64,000 bases of DNA from Gemmatimonadaceae bacterium (GTDB lineage: Bacteria; Gemmatimonadota; Gemmatimonadetes; Gemmatimonadales; Gemmatimonadaceae): assembly GCA_025929535.1 (NCBI GenBank), contig JAICLZ010000004.1, forward strand, positions 1 to 64,000, written 5' to 3'. The notes under the pieces were generated by a model. That model worked only from the letters and a program-made list of their open reading frames with translations. It did not search any database and was not told where the DNA came from. This document shows positions 19,561 to 29,576 of this stretch, one piece after another. How positions within the stretch are numbered: the stretch's first letter is position 1; each line of letters starts with the position of its first letter. A program made the translations under genes and the position numbers.

Positions 19561-22500
19561 GTGCGGGCACGCTCGTTCCCCCCACTTGCCACGTCGCGTG
19601 ACGGGAGGTATCTCGAAGGCTCCCCCGTCGCCGAGGCTCAGTTGTCGCTCCGTCCGATTCGTCGTCAGCTCCAACGCGTGACGACGTCATTTGTGTGCGT
19701 CGCCCTCCTCTCGTTTCTCTCCGCCGGCACACTCGCCGCGCAGAAGATCAAATACCCGGGCTCGATCAGCGAAGACACGGTTTCCTGGCGCGGGCTGCGC
19801 TGGCGCGACATCGGGATCTTTCGCGGCGGCCGGAGCATCGCGGTCGCCGGCTCGGCGAAACGTCCCTTCGAGTACTGGATGGGAACGACCGGCGGCGGTG
19901 TGTTCAAGACCACCGATGGCGGCAACAGCTGGTCGCCCGCGAGCGATGGCTACTTCGGCGGCACCATCGGATCGATCGCGGTGAGCGAGTCCGATCCCGA
20001 TGTCGTGTACGTCGGCACGGGCGAGCACGCGATCCGCGGCAACGTCTCGCACGGCGATGGCGTGTTCAAATCCACTGATGACGGAAAGACGTGGAGCTAC
20101 GTCGGACTCGCGGCCACGCAGCAGATCTCGCGCGTGCGCATTCATCCCACGAATCCCGACATCGTGTGGGTGGCGGCGTTCGGCCACGTGTACGGCCCGA
20201 ATGCAGATCGCGGCGTGTTCAAGACGACGGACGGCGGCAAGACGTGGCGGAAGGTGCTCTTCCGCAACGATTCGACCGGCGCGGCCGATCTGGTGGTCGA
20301 CCCGTCCAATCCCGACATCCTCTACGCGTCGTTCTGGCAGGCGTATCGCAGGCCGTGGATTCTTTCTTCGGGCGGCGCGGGCTCGAGCATCTACAAGAGC
20401 ACGGATGGCGGTGAGCACTGGACGGAGCTCACGCACAACACTGGGCTCCCTCCGGGAGTGCTCGGGCGCATTGGCCTCGAGGTGTCGCGCGCCAAGCCGT
20501 CGCTGGTGTGGGCGCTGATCGAGGCGGACTCCGGCGGCCTCTATCGCTCGGATGATGCCGGTGCCACGTGGCGATTCGTGAACGGCGATCACCGCATTCG
20601 CGAGCGCGCGTGGTACTACATGCGCATCATGGCGGATCCCGTCGACACGAACCTGATCTACGCGCCGAACGTGTCGCTCATGAAGAGCACCGATGGCGGC
20701 AAGCATTTCGTCAGGCTCGCTGAACCGCACGGCGACAACCACGATCTGTGGATCGCGTCGAACGACGGCAAGCGCATGATCCAGTCGAGCGATGGCGGCG
20801 CGAGCGTGTCGTACACGCGCGGCGAGACGTGGACGGACCAGGACTATTCGACGGCGCAGTTCTACCACGTCGAGACGACGAACCATTTTCCCTATCGCGT
20901 CTGCGGCGCGCAGCAGGACAACTCGGGCGTGTGCGGACCGAGTCGCTTTCCCGGCGGCATTCCGCGCAGCGAATGGTACGACGTGAGCGGCGAGGCGGGC
21001 TTCGTGCAGGCGCGCGCCGATGATCCGGACATCACGTACGGTGGCGACAACAGCGGTTTCATCGGCCGCCTCGATCATCGCACCGGGTTCTTGCGGCTCA
21101 TCGACGTGTGGCCCGAAAGTCCCGACGGACATCCGGCGAGCGAAGCGAAGTACCGTTTCCAGTGGACGGCTCCGCTCCTGCTCTCGCCCCACGATCCGCA
21201 CACGCTCTATGCGGGCGGCAATCGACTGTTCCGCACGCTCACCGAGGGACAGAGCTGGACCGCGGTCTCACCCGACCTCACGCGCCACGATCCGGCGACG
21301 CTCGGCATCTCGGGCGGCCCGATTACCTCTGACCAGACCACGGCCGAGTACTATGCGACGATCTTCGCGCTCGCGGAATCGCCGCTCGCGAAGGGTGAGC
21401 TGTGGGCAGGATCGGATGATGGGCTGCTGCACCTCTCGCGCGATGCCGGCGCGACGTGGAGCGACATCACGCCCAAGCAGTTCGGCGACTTCACGCGCGT
21501 CTCGAGCATCGAGCCGAGCCACTTCGCGCGCGGTACGGCGTACGTCGCGGTGAATCGGTATCAGCTCGAAGACATGAAGCCGTACATCTGGAAGACCACC
21601 GATTTCGGCAAGAGCTGGTCGCGCCTCGATGGCGGACTTCCGCCCACCGAGTTCGTGCGCGTCGTACGCGAAGATCCCGTGCGCAAGGGGCTGCTGTTCG
21701 CGGGCACGGAGCGCGGCGTGTGGGTGAGCTTCGACGACGGCGCGACGTGGAAATCCCTGCGCCGCAATCTGCCGATCGTTCCCGTGCACGACCTCGCGAT
21801 CAAGGACGGCGATCTCGTCGCCGCGACGCACGGCCGCGGATTCTGGATTCTCGATGACATCTCGCCGCTCCGGCAGATGACCGAGCAGACGGCGAGCGCT
21901 CCCGCACATCTCTACAAGGCGAAGGATGCGTGGCGCGTGATCTGGGGAAATCCCGAGGAGCCCGACCCCGCTCGCCCCGTGGGAATGAACCCGCCCGACG
22001 GCGCGCTGATCTACTACTCGCTCGCCGAGCCGCGCCAGCTCGTGACTGTCGACATCCTCGATGCGCGGCATCATCTCATCAAGTCGTTCTCCAGTGTGCA
22101 GGATTCGCTCTCCCGCGTGGATAGCGTGCACGCGGACAGCGTGCATCACGTCGAGGTGGACAGCGCGCGACGTGTGCGCAACGACTCGCTCGCGAAGGCG
22201 GGCAAGCAGCCCGACACATCGAAGGTCGTGTACGGCGGCGAAGAGTCCGGACTCGGCGAGGAAGAAAAGCCGTGGCCGCAGCGCGTGCCGCCTCAGCCGC
22301 GCGCACCCGACAAGCGGGGGCTCAACCGCTTTGCATGGAATCTCCGCTATCCGGAAGTACAGGGCTTCGCCGGAATGGTGGACATTCTCACGAGCGGGCC
22401 CATCGCGCTTCCGGGCCGCTATTGGGTGCGGCTGCACGTGGGCAGCTACGTGGACTCGGCGAGCTTTCTGCTCAAGGAAGATCCGCGCGTGAAGGCGACA

Positions 22501-23010
22501 CCCGCGGAGGTTGCGGCGCAGTTCGCGTTCCTCGAACGAGTTCGCGATACGGTGAACGCGGGCACCACCGCGATCATCACGATTCGCAACGTGCGCGAGC
22601 AGCTGGACGACCGGCTCGCTTCCGTGCACGGCGCCGACAGCATCGCGCTCGCGCCGGCGGCCACCGAGCTGCGGGATTCACTCCTGGCGGCCGAGAAGCG
22701 GTTGTATCAGGTGCATCTGCGCGCGGATGAGGATGCGCTGAATTATCCCGCCGCCGTGGTCGAGCGCATCAGCGCGCTCACGGCGCAGGTGTCCGCGGTG
22801 ACCGCTCGTCCCACAGACCAGCAGGTTGGCGTCTTCCGCCAGTTCGCACCGGTCTTGCAAAAGAATCTCGTGGCGTACAAGCGCGTCCTCGCCGTCGAGC
22901 TTCCGAAGATCAACGACAAGCTTCAGAAGCTGGGCAAGCCGCCGATCCAGCCGCAGGCGAAGGAGATTCGTCCGCCCAGGACGGTGGCATCGATTCGGCA
23001 AGCGAGATAA
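19561..23010 (+). CDS. Large secreted sortilin/Vps10- or BNR-repeat beta-propeller protein
   Basis: Repeated GGVFKTTDGGNSW, GVFKSTDDGKTW, GVFKTTDGGKTW, SIYKSTDGGEHW motifs and HGRGFWILDDISPLRQM; signal peptide near VTTSFVCVALLSFLSAGTLAAQ (possible GTG start at 19678). Confidence 0.85.
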   Translation: MRARSFPPLATSRDGRYLEGSPVAEAQLSLRPIRRQLQRVTTSFVCVALLSFLSAGTLAAQKIKYPGSISEDTVSWRGLRWRDIGIFRGGRSIAVAGSAKRPFEYWMGTTGGGVFKTTDGGNSWSPASDGYFGGTIGSIAVSESDPDVVYVGTGEHAIRGNVSHGDGVFKSTDDGKTWSYVGLAATQQISRVRIHPTNPDIVWVAAFGHVYGPNADRGVFKTTDGGKTWRKVLFRNDSTGAADLVVDPSNPDILYASFWQAYRRPWILSSGGAGSSIYKSTDGGEHWTELTHNTGLPPGVLGRIGLEVSRAKPSLVWALIEADSGGLYRSDDAGATWRFVNGDHRIRERAWYYMRIMADPVDTNLIYAPNVSLMKSTDGGKHFVRLAEPHGDNHDLWIASNDGKRMIQSSDGGASVSYTRGETWTDQDYSTAQFYHVETTNHFPYRVCGAQQDNSGVCGPSRFPGGIPRSEWYDVSGEAGFVQARADDPDITYGGDNSGFIGRLDHRTGFLRLIDVWPESPDGHPASEAKYRFQWTAPLLLSPHDPHTLYAGGNRLFRTLTEGQSWTAVSPDLTRHDPATLGISGGPITSDQTTAEYYATIFALAESPLAKGELWAGSDDGLLHLSRDAGATWSDITPKQFGDFTRVSSIEPSHFARGTAYVAVNRYQLEDMKPYIWKTTDFGKSWSRLDGGLPPTEFVRVVREDPVRKGLLFAGTERGVWVSFDDGATWKSLRRNLPIVPVHDLAIKDGDLVAATHGRGFWILDDISPLRQMTEQTASAPAHLYKAKDAWRVIWGNPEEPDPARPVGMNPPDGALIYYSLAEPRQLVTVDILDARHHLIKSFSSVQDSLSRVDSVHADSVHHVEVDSARRVRNDSLAKAGKQPDTSKVVYGGEESGLGEEEKPWPQRVPPQPRAPDKRGLNRFAWNLRYPEVQGFAGMVDILTSGPIALPGRYWVRLHVGSYVDSASFLLKEDPRVKATPAEVAAQFAFLERVRDTVNAGTTAIITIRNVREQLDDRLASVHGADSIALAPAATELRDSLLAAEKRLYQVHLRADEDALNYPAAVVERISALTAQVSAVTARPTDQQVGVFRQFAPVLQKNLVAYKRVLAVELPKINDKLQKLGKPPIQPQAKEIRPPRTVASIRQAR

Positions 23011-23032
23011 ATCGCCGGCCGATGGCGGGCCT

Positions 23033-24250
23033 CTATCTGGGCTGCACGTCCGGGAAGAGGCTCGTCATCACTGCGTCGGCAACGACCGCGCGAAGCATTC
23101 CGAATTTCGGCGTGTCGCGGGTGGGGTTCACGCGGTTGGTCAGCAGCACGACCACGATGTCGCGCGTGGGGTCGATCCAGATCGAGGTGCCGGTGTAGCC
23201 CGTGTGCCCGAAGCTCAGCCCGGACATGTAGTGCCCGGCCGATGAATTCTCGGAGGGCGTGTCCCAGCCCAGCGCACGTGATGAGCCCGCGGGTTGATTC
23301 TGGCGCAGCGTCCACGTCACGAGCTCGCTCGGAGGCTGCAGCGGGCCGGCGTAGCTGCGCCCCGTGGCGCCCGCGAGCACCCATTCCCCGAACCGCAGCA
23401 GATCGTCCGCATCGCTGAAGAGTCCCGCGTGGCCGGAGACACCACCGAGGCGCCACGCGTTCTCGTCGTGCACCTCACCGCGCAGCGCTGTCGTGGGTCG
23501 GCCGGGCACCGCCTCGATCTCGGTTGAGGCGATCTCGTCGCGCCACTCGCGGGGAGGGAGGAAGCGCATGCGCGTGAACCCAAGCGGCCGCGCCACGCGC
23601 TCGGCGAAGAGTGCGTCGAGCCGCTCGTGATACTGCTTTTCGAGGATCGCGCCGAGCGTGATGGCGCTCAAGTCCGAGTAGACGAAGACCGCGCCCGGAA
23701 CGGTGTCGAGGCTCGCGCCGAGCGCCTCCTCGAGCCCGGCACTCCTGCTTCCGGGATGCATCCAGAGCGGTGGCACCGGATCGGGCGGCAGTCCGCTGTC
23801 GTGCAGCAGGAGGTCGCGCACGACCACGCGTGATTTTTCGCCGCTTCCGCGCCCGAACTCGGGGAGGTAGTGCACCACGGGCGAGTCGAGCTCGATGCGA
23901 TGCTCGTGCGCCGCCATCATCGCCAGGGTGGTGAGCGCGACCACCTTCGTGAGCGATGCCATGTCGTAGATGGTGCGTCCATCCGGCGGACGTGGATCAT
24001 CGACCGCGAGCTGGCCGATCGAGTGCTCGAAGTGCCGTCCGCCCAGCGATACCGCGAGCACGGCGCCGGGAGCGGCGCCAGCGGCGATCGCGGAATCGAG
24101 CGTGCGCGCGGCGGGCTCCAGCCGCATCGAGAGCGCGGCGTCGACTGGTATGGGATCGGTGCGGGGGAGCGCGACGTGCGCGCACGCGGTGACCGCGGCG
24201 AGCACACACGCGCCCGCGATCGGCGCGACACCCACGTGATGATTTCGCAT
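23033..24250 (-). CDS. Class-C beta-lactamase-fold serine hydrolase, lipoprotein-like
   Basis: SLTK active-site motif (YDMASLTKVVALTTLAMM), YSDLSAITLGAILE, FGHTGYTGTSIWIDPTRDIVVVLLTNRVNP; Cys after the hydrophobic leader (AAVTACAH). Confidence 0.87.
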   Translation of the reverse strand: MRNHHVGVAPIAGACVLAAVTACAHVALPRTDPIPVDAALSMRLEPAARTLDSAIAAGAAPGAVLAVSLGGRHFEHSIGQLAVDDPRPPDGRTIYDMASLTKVVALTTLAMMAAHEHRIELDSPVVHYLPEFGRGSGEKSRVVVRDLLLHDSGLPPDPVPPLWMHPGSRSAGLEEALGASLDTVPGAVFVYSDLSAITLGAILEKQYHERLDALFAERVARPLGFTRMRFLPPREWRDEIASTEIEAVPGRPTTALRGEVHDENAWRLGGVSGHAGLFSDADDLLRFGEWVLAGATGRSYAGPLQPPSELVTWTLRQNQPAGSSRALGWDTPSENSSAGHYMSGLSFGHTGYTGTSIWIDPTRDIVVVLLTNRVNPTRDTPKFGMLRAVVADAVMTSLFPDVQPR

Positions 24251-24406
24251 CCGAGCAAACTAATGGGCGGCGATGTCCGCTTCCGGAGCGCTTTCACGTT
24301 CTACAAGGAAGCACGAGTGCGGGCCTGGCATCCGGGCACGGGTCTGCGCAGTATCGCTCGCGCGGACTTCCGCGCGCCCACTATCCCACGTCCCCCAGGA
24401 GGACGT

Positions 24407-25231
24407 ATGACTCGCATCATCTCAACCCGCGGTACCACCCGAGGACCCGCTCTCACCCGTCGCACCACCCTTGCCCTTGGTGCACTCCTGGCTGTCATGG
24501 CGTGCTCCAGCGACTCGAGCATCACCGCGAACACCAACCGCCAGCGGTCGGACGCGCGCCTGCCGACGCACGACGAGCTCCAGGCGGCGCTCGAGTTCGC
24601 GCGCGGTACCCCGAATGGTGGATTCAATCTCGACATGTGGGCCACCGTGGTCGATCGCAGCGGCAAGGTCGTCGCCGTTGCGTACACCGGCGAAAAGGAA
24701 GGCGATCAGTGGCAGGGAAGCCGCGTCATCTCGGCCCAGAAGGCGAATACCGGCAACGCGTTCAGCCTTCCGGGGCTCGCGCTCTCGAGCGCGAATCTCT
24801 ACGCGGCGGCGCAGCCGGGCGGCACGCTCTTCGGGCTCCAGGAATCGAACCCGGTGGACCCGGACGTGGCCTACCGCGGGAACGTGGCCGACTTCGGAAC
24901 CGATCACGATCCGATGATCGGCGGCCGAATCGGGGGGATCAACGTGTTCGGTGGCGGATTCCCGCTCTACGCGAGCGACGGGACGCTGATCGGCGGCCTC
25001 GGAGTGAGCGGCGACGCCTCGTGCGCGGATCACAACATCGGATGGAAGACGCGCGACCGGCTCAACCTGGACTTCGTGCCGGCAGGCGTCAGCCCCACGA
25101 ATGACGACAACATCATCTACGACCTCGACGCGAACGACCACAGCGCCAGCGGCTTCGGACATCCCGAGTGTTTCGCCGCGTCGACGGCGATCAGCAACGC
25201 GCTTCCGCACGACTACCCGATCGGCCACTGA
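24407..25231 (+). CDS. GlcG/HbpS-family heme-binding lipoprotein
   Basis: Lipobox LLAVMACSSD; body VVDRSGKVVAVAYTGE, ISAQKANTGNAFSLPGLALSSANLYAA, GINVFGGGFPLYASDGTLIGGLGVSGDASCADHNIGWKTRDRL resembles GlcG/HbpS. Confidence 0.75.
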   Translation: MTRIISTRGTTRGPALTRRTTLALGALLAVMACSSDSSITANTNRQRSDARLPTHDELQAALEFARGTPNGGFNLDMWATVVDRSGKVVAVAYTGEKEGDQWQGSRVISAQKANTGNAFSLPGLALSSANLYAAAQPGGTLFGLQESNPVDPDVAYRGNVADFGTDHDPMIGGRIGGINVFGGGFPLYASDGTLIGGLGVSGDASCADHNIGWKTRDRLNLDFVPAGVSPTNDDNIIYDLDANDHSASGFGHPECFAASTAISNALPHDYPIGH

Positions 25232-25437
25232 GATCGAGCAGTCCAAACAGGACTTCTCACGGGGCCGGCCAACTGCCGGCTCCGGGAGAGGGGTAGACGC
25301 GGGGCTGACCCCGGCTTCAATTTGCTGTTCGCCCCGCGCGGGCGAGGCACGGGGTCCAATCACAACGGGGCAAGCGAGTCGTGCGTACGCTGTCGGGAAT
25401 CGCTGACCGACCGCTCGCTTCCGGGAACGTCATCATC

Positions 25438-26121
25438 ATGAGCTCAGTCACTCGTACGATATCGGCGCTGCTCGGGGCCTGCGCGCTCGCGGCCTGCGGC
25501 GGCCACACCGGCGCGAACGAGGGCGCCGCGGCGCCCACGCCCGCGAGCGCGCAGGGCGAAGCAGCCGCGATCGCGAAGGCGCGGGCGGACAGCATCCGCT
25601 ATCCCTATACCGCGGCGGATGTGCACTTCATGCAGGGCATGATCGGCCACCATTCGCAGGCCATCGCGATGGCGTCGTGGGCACCGTCGCATGGCGCCAG
25701 CGCGTCCGTGCAGCGTCTGGCGGAGCGCATCATCAACGCCCAGCAGGACGAGATCGCGACGATGCAGCAGTGGCTCACGGACCGGCGCCAGACGGTGCCG
25801 GAGGCCAAGGCCGGCCCGATGAAGATGATGATGAACGGGAAGGAGCAGGAGATGCTCATGCCCGGCATGCTCACGGCGGAGCAAATGCACGAGCTCGACC
25901 TCGCGAGAGGGCCCGGCTTCGACCGGCTCTTTCTCGCCGACATGATCCAGCACCACAAGGGCGCCGTCTCCATGGTGCAGGATCTCTTCGGCACGTACGG
26001 CGCCGCGCAGGACGAGCTCACGTTCAAGTTCGCCTCCGATGTGAACGTCGATCAGACCACCGAGATCGCGCGCATGGAGAGGATGCTCACCGCCTTCTCG
26101 CTCGAGCATCGCGCGCAGTAG
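25438..26121 (+). CDS. DUF305-domain lipoprotein
   Basis: Lipobox ACALAACGG; DVHFMQGMIGHHSQAIAMASWA...AERIINAQQDEIATMQQWL and FLADMIQHHKGAVSMVQDL are DUF305 His/Met motifs. Confidence 0.9.
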   Translation: MSSVTRTISALLGACALAACGGHTGANEGAAAPTPASAQGEAAAIAKARADSIRYPYTAADVHFMQGMIGHHSQAIAMASWAPSHGASASVQRLAERIINAQQDEIATMQQWLTDRRQTVPEAKAGPMKMMMNGKEQEMLMPGMLTAEQMHELDLARGPGFDRLFLADMIQHHKGAVSMVQDLFGTYGAAQDELTFKFASDVNVDQTTEIARMERMLTAFSLEHRAQ

Positions 26122-26169
26122 TCGCGCTGTCATTCACCGGTACACACCGCACTTCTGGAGGTATTCGCA

Positions 26170-28200
26170 ATGGCATCCGTTTTTCGTGCTCGCCGGCAGG
26201 TAGTGCGCGCGACCGTCGTCCGTCGATCTGCGCTGCCGATCGCCGTCGGGCTTCTGCTCACGGGCGCCTGCGCGCACTCCACACCATCGGCGATGGCGGG
26301 CGACGGTGCGTCGCCCAAGGTCAGCATGTCGGCCACGGCGCCCAATCCCGATCCTCGCGTCGGACTGAAGGCCGGTCTCATGGACGCGCAAGAGGCGGTA
26401 TGGAATCTCCACGTCCTCTCGCGCACGCAGCCGTCGCCCAAGTTCATGGGGATCACGAACTCCGACCTCGCCTTCACGGGACCGTACGCGATCCAGGGGA
26501 GCTACGCCGGCTATCAGGTGTGGGACATCTCGAACCCGAGCCATCCCGCCCTCAAGACGGCGTACTACTGCCCCGCCTCGCAGAGCGACGTGTCCGTGTA
26601 CAAGAATCTGCTCTTCGTTTCCGGTGAAGGACTCACCGGCCGCATCGACTGCGGCGGCGAGGGCGTGAAGGACACCGTGAGCAAGGAGCGCCTGCGCGGA
26701 CTCCGCATCTTCGACATCTCGGACATCTCGAATCCGAAGAACGTCGGCAACGTCCAGACGTGCCGCGGCTCGCACACCCACACCGCGCTGGTCGATCCCA
26801 AGGATCCGGACAACGTCTACATCTACATCTCGGGCTCCTCGCGCGTGCGCTCGCCGAACGAGCTTCCCGGCTGCTCGAGCGCCGATCCGAACGAGGATCC
26901 CAACTCGGCGCTCTTCCGCATCGAGGTCATCAAGGTGCCGCTCGCGCATCCCGAGCAGGCCGCGATCGTGAGCTCGCCGCGCATCTTCAACGATCTCACG
27001 AAGCCCGCTCGGCACGGCGAGTCCGAAGTGGACAAGGCGGAGAGCGCCAAGGAGGTTGCGGAGGCGAAGGCGAAGGGTGGATTCACCGCGACGATCTTCG
27101 GTGAGGAGCAGGTGCTGCCGTCGCGCTTCGTCAAGCCGATGCTCGACAGCGCCGTGAAGGCGCGCGGCGGAACAGGAGAGCCTACGGCTGCCGACAGCGC
27201 GGCCGTGCGAGCCGCCATTCCAGGGATGATCGCGAAGATGATCGGACCGCCGCCGGCGAATCCGAACGCGGGTCCAACGCAGTGCCACGACATCACGGTG
27301 TATCCGGAGATCGGGCTCGCGGGCGGCGCGTGCGAGGGCTACGGGCTGCTGCTCGACATCAGCGATCCCGCCCATCCCAAGCGTCTCGATGCCGCGTCCG
27401 ATTCGAACTTCTCGTACTGGCATTCGGCGACGTTCAACAACGATGGCACCAAGGTTCTGTTCAGCGATGAATGGGGCGGCGGTGGCCAGACCAAGTGCCG
27501 CGCCACGGACAAGCACGAGTGGGGCGCAGACGCGCTCTTCACGATCGACAACGACAAGCTCAAGTTCCAGAGCTACTACAAGATGCCGGCGCCGCAGACC
27601 AAGTTCGAGAATTGCGTGGCGCACAACGGCTCGCTCGTGCCGATCCCCGGCCGCGACGTGATGATTCAATCGTGGTATCAGGGCGGCCTTTCGGTCTTCG
27701 ACTGGACGGATGTCGCGCATCCGAAGGAGATCGCGTTCTTCGATCGCGGACCGGTGGACTCGACGCGCATGGCGAGCGGCGGATCGTGGTCGGTGTACTG
27801 GTACAACGGTGTGATGGTGAGCTCCGAGATCTCGCGCGGACTCGACGTCGTGGAGCTGACGCCGAGCGCGTTCATCTCGCAGAACGAGATCGATGCGGCG
27901 AAGTCGGTGAAGTGGGACTATCTCAACGTGCAGGGCCAGCGGAAGATCGTGTGGCCGCCGAGCTTTGCGCTCTCGGGCGCGTACCTCGACCAGCTCGAGC
28001 GCTCGCACGGGCTCGCGGCAGACAAGATCGCGGCAGCCCGGGCCGCACTGAAGAGCGCGGAAAAGGCATCGGGCTCCGCGCGGAGCACGGCGCTCACCCA
28101 GCTGGCGTCGCAGATCGATGCGGACGCGAGTGGGTCGAGCGATGGTGCGAAGGTGCAGAAGCTCTCCGAGTCGGTGAAGGCGCTGGCCGCTGGAGAGTAA
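26170..28200 (+). CDS. LVIVD-repeat (beta-propeller) secreted protein
   Basis: Lipobox-like LLLTGACAHS; repeats YAIQGSYAGYQVWDISNPSHPALK, LRGLRIFDISDISNPKNVGNVQTCRGSHTHT, GLLLDISDPAHPKRLDAASD, GLSVFDWTDVAHPKEIAFFDRGPVD. Confidence 0.88.
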   Translation: MASVFRARRQVVRATVVRRSALPIAVGLLLTGACAHSTPSAMAGDGASPKVSMSATAPNPDPRVGLKAGLMDAQEAVWNLHVLSRTQPSPKFMGITNSDLAFTGPYAIQGSYAGYQVWDISNPSHPALKTAYYCPASQSDVSVYKNLLFVSGEGLTGRIDCGGEGVKDTVSKERLRGLRIFDISDISNPKNVGNVQTCRGSHTHTALVDPKDPDNVYIYISGSSRVRSPNELPGCSSADPNEDPNSALFRIEVIKVPLAHPEQAAIVSSPRIFNDLTKPARHGESEVDKAESAKEVAEAKAKGGFTATIFGEEQVLPSRFVKPMLDSAVKARGGTGEPTAADSAAVRAAIPGMIAKMIGPPPANPNAGPTQCHDITVYPEIGLAGGACEGYGLLLDISDPAHPKRLDAASDSNFSYWHSATFNNDGTKVLFSDEWGGGGQTKCRATDKHEWGADALFTIDNDKLKFQSYYKMPAPQTKFENCVAHNGSLVPIPGRDVMIQSWYQGGLSVFDWTDVAHPKEIAFFDRGPVDSTRMASGGSWSVYWYNGVMVSSEISRGLDVVELTPSAFISQNEIDAAKSVKWDYLNVQGQRKIVWPPSFALSGAYLDQLERSHGLAADKIAAARAALKSAEKASGSARSTALTQLASQIDADASGSSDGAKVQKLSESVKALAAGE

Positions 28201-28208
28201 GCGGGAAG

Positions 28209-28242
28209 GCGAGAGCGCTTCGTTCAGGCGAAGCGCTTTCGC
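28209..28242. terminator. Hairpin between the convergent LVIVD and DUF2277 genes, overlapping the DUF2277 3' end
   Basis: 14-bp stem GCGAGAGCGCTTCG-ttcagg-CGAAGCGCTTTCGC with one G-T wobble. Confidence 0.6.
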
Positions 28243-28490
28243 GACCGCTCCTGTGCCTTCCGTGCCTCTTCGGCGCGGTCGCGCGGAGCGGCGTTGGTCT
28301 GAAGCGATGCAAGCAGCGAACGGGCGGCGGCGGTGACTTCGTCGACCGCCCGTTCGAACACCTGCTCGTTGACCCGCGAGGGACGCGTCGTCCCACTCAG
28401 CTTGCGCACGAACTGCAGCGCGGAAGCGCGCACCTCATCATCGGTGGCGGGTGGCTCGAAATTCGCCAGCGTCTTGATGTTTCGGCACAT
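28224..28490 (-). CDS. DUF2277 family protein
   Basis: MCRNIKTLANFEPPATDDEVRASALQFVRKLSGTTRPSRVNEQVFERAVDEV is the characteristic DUF2277 start. Confidence 0.9.
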   Translation of the reverse strand: MCRNIKTLANFEPPATDDEVRASALQFVRKLSGTTRPSRVNEQVFERAVDEVTAAARSLLASLQTNAAPRDRAEEARKAQERSRKRFA

Positions 28491-28520
28491 GGGCTGTGCT
28501 CCTCTCTGCGAAAGATCGGC

Positions 28521-28898
28521 TCAAATGCGTTGGCTCACGGCAAGAATGTTTCCCTCGCTGTCCTTGAACCACGCGGTCCTCGCACCGCCTCCGGTCGCGA
28601 TGCCGTTCACCGTCTTGAAGCCTGGCGAATCGTAGTCCTCGAACACGACGCCGTGCTTTCTCAGGTCGGCCATCTCCGCATCCAGATCGGACACGTCCCA
28701 GAATGCGGTGCTCGCCTTGTTCGTGCCTGCGCCGCCGGACGTGTACGCGAAGAAGCGTGAGCCCTTCCCCGATTCGTACATGACGCCGGCGTCGTTGGTA
28801 CCGATGGGACGGAAACCCAACTTCCCCTCGTAGAACTCGCGCGCACGCGCCAGATCCGAGACCGGAACATACGCGATGATCTGCGATGCGCTCAACAT
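28521..28898 (-). CDS. VOC-superfamily (glyoxalase/bleomycin-resistance-like) protein
   Basis: MLSASQIIAYVPVSDLARAREFYEGKLGFRPIG ... SDLDAEMADLRKHGVVFEDYDSPGFKTVNGIATGGGARTAWFKDSEGNILAVSQ. Confidence 0.92.
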   Translation of the reverse strand: MLSASQIIAYVPVSDLARAREFYEGKLGFRPIGTNDAGVMYESGKGSRFFAYTSGGAGTNKASTAFWDVSDLDAEMADLRKHGVVFEDYDSPGFKTVNGIATGGGARTAWFKDSEGNILAVSQRI

Positions 28899-29088
28899 GA
28901 TGGTGCCTCCTGAAATGGTCGCGAAACGAGCGTGCGAATGCGAATTACGGAATTTCCATCGGGAATCGGGACAGTGGCAGTGCGCATCCGCCGGTCCTGC
29001 GATTTGCTTGCCGGAGCGTTGCGCTCGAGCGCTGGAATCGGCATCCTCGATCAGTACGCTTCGCACGCCACGTCCGGGGCAACCTCAT

Positions 29089-29544
29089 ATGAAGCAACTC
29101 ATTCGTTCGGCCGTCGTTCTCGCCTGCGCCGCGGGCCTCGTCGCCGCGCACACACCCGCGGCTGCAAACCCGTGGACGATACTCGTCAGTGGCGGACCAT
29201 ATGCGGGCACGTACCACGCAAAAGCCGATGAGGTCATCTGCTTCTACGCAAAGGATCACGACACGTATGCGGCGACGTTCAGGGACTTCAAGGCGAATAC
29301 CCCCCGCAGTTTGGCCGAGGGCGGGATCATGGTCGATAAACCCTACGTCGCGGGAGCGAAGAAGGGCGATCTTCAAGTGGCGTTCGGCACCGACGACAAG
29401 CGCTCGATCTCCTACGATGTCCACGCCGTCCCCGTCACACTGACGCTGAAAGGCAAAGGCGCCGATCTCGCGGGCGTCGCGAAGACGAAGGACGGCGTAT
29501 CGCTGCAGATCACCGCGAGCTGCGCAGAGACGGACAAGGTCTAA
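29089..29544 (+). CDS. Secreted hypothetical protein
   Basis: Signal peptide MKQLIRSAVVLACAAGLVAAHTPAAA followed by a compact beta-rich sequence; 151 aa. Confidence 0.65.
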   Translation: MKQLIRSAVVLACAAGLVAAHTPAAANPWTILVSGGPYAGTYHAKADEVICFYAKDHDTYAATFRDFKANTPRSLAEGGIMVDKPYVAGAKKGDLQVAFGTDDKRSISYDVHAVPVTLTLKGKGADLAGVAKTKDGVSLQITASCAETDKV

Positions 29545-29576
29545 CCGCCTTCGACTGGCGCACACGAATCGCGCGA

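Noticed and set aside
22090-22200. Repeated DSVH/DSAR/DSL peptide pattern in the propeller protein considered as a tandem repeat
   Set aside because: Units are irregular in length and DNA identity is low; more likely a charged linker.
25232-25437. GC-rich gap with short dyads considered as an ncRNA or riboswitch
   Set aside because: Only weak, interrupted inverted repeats and no recognisable aptamer consensus.
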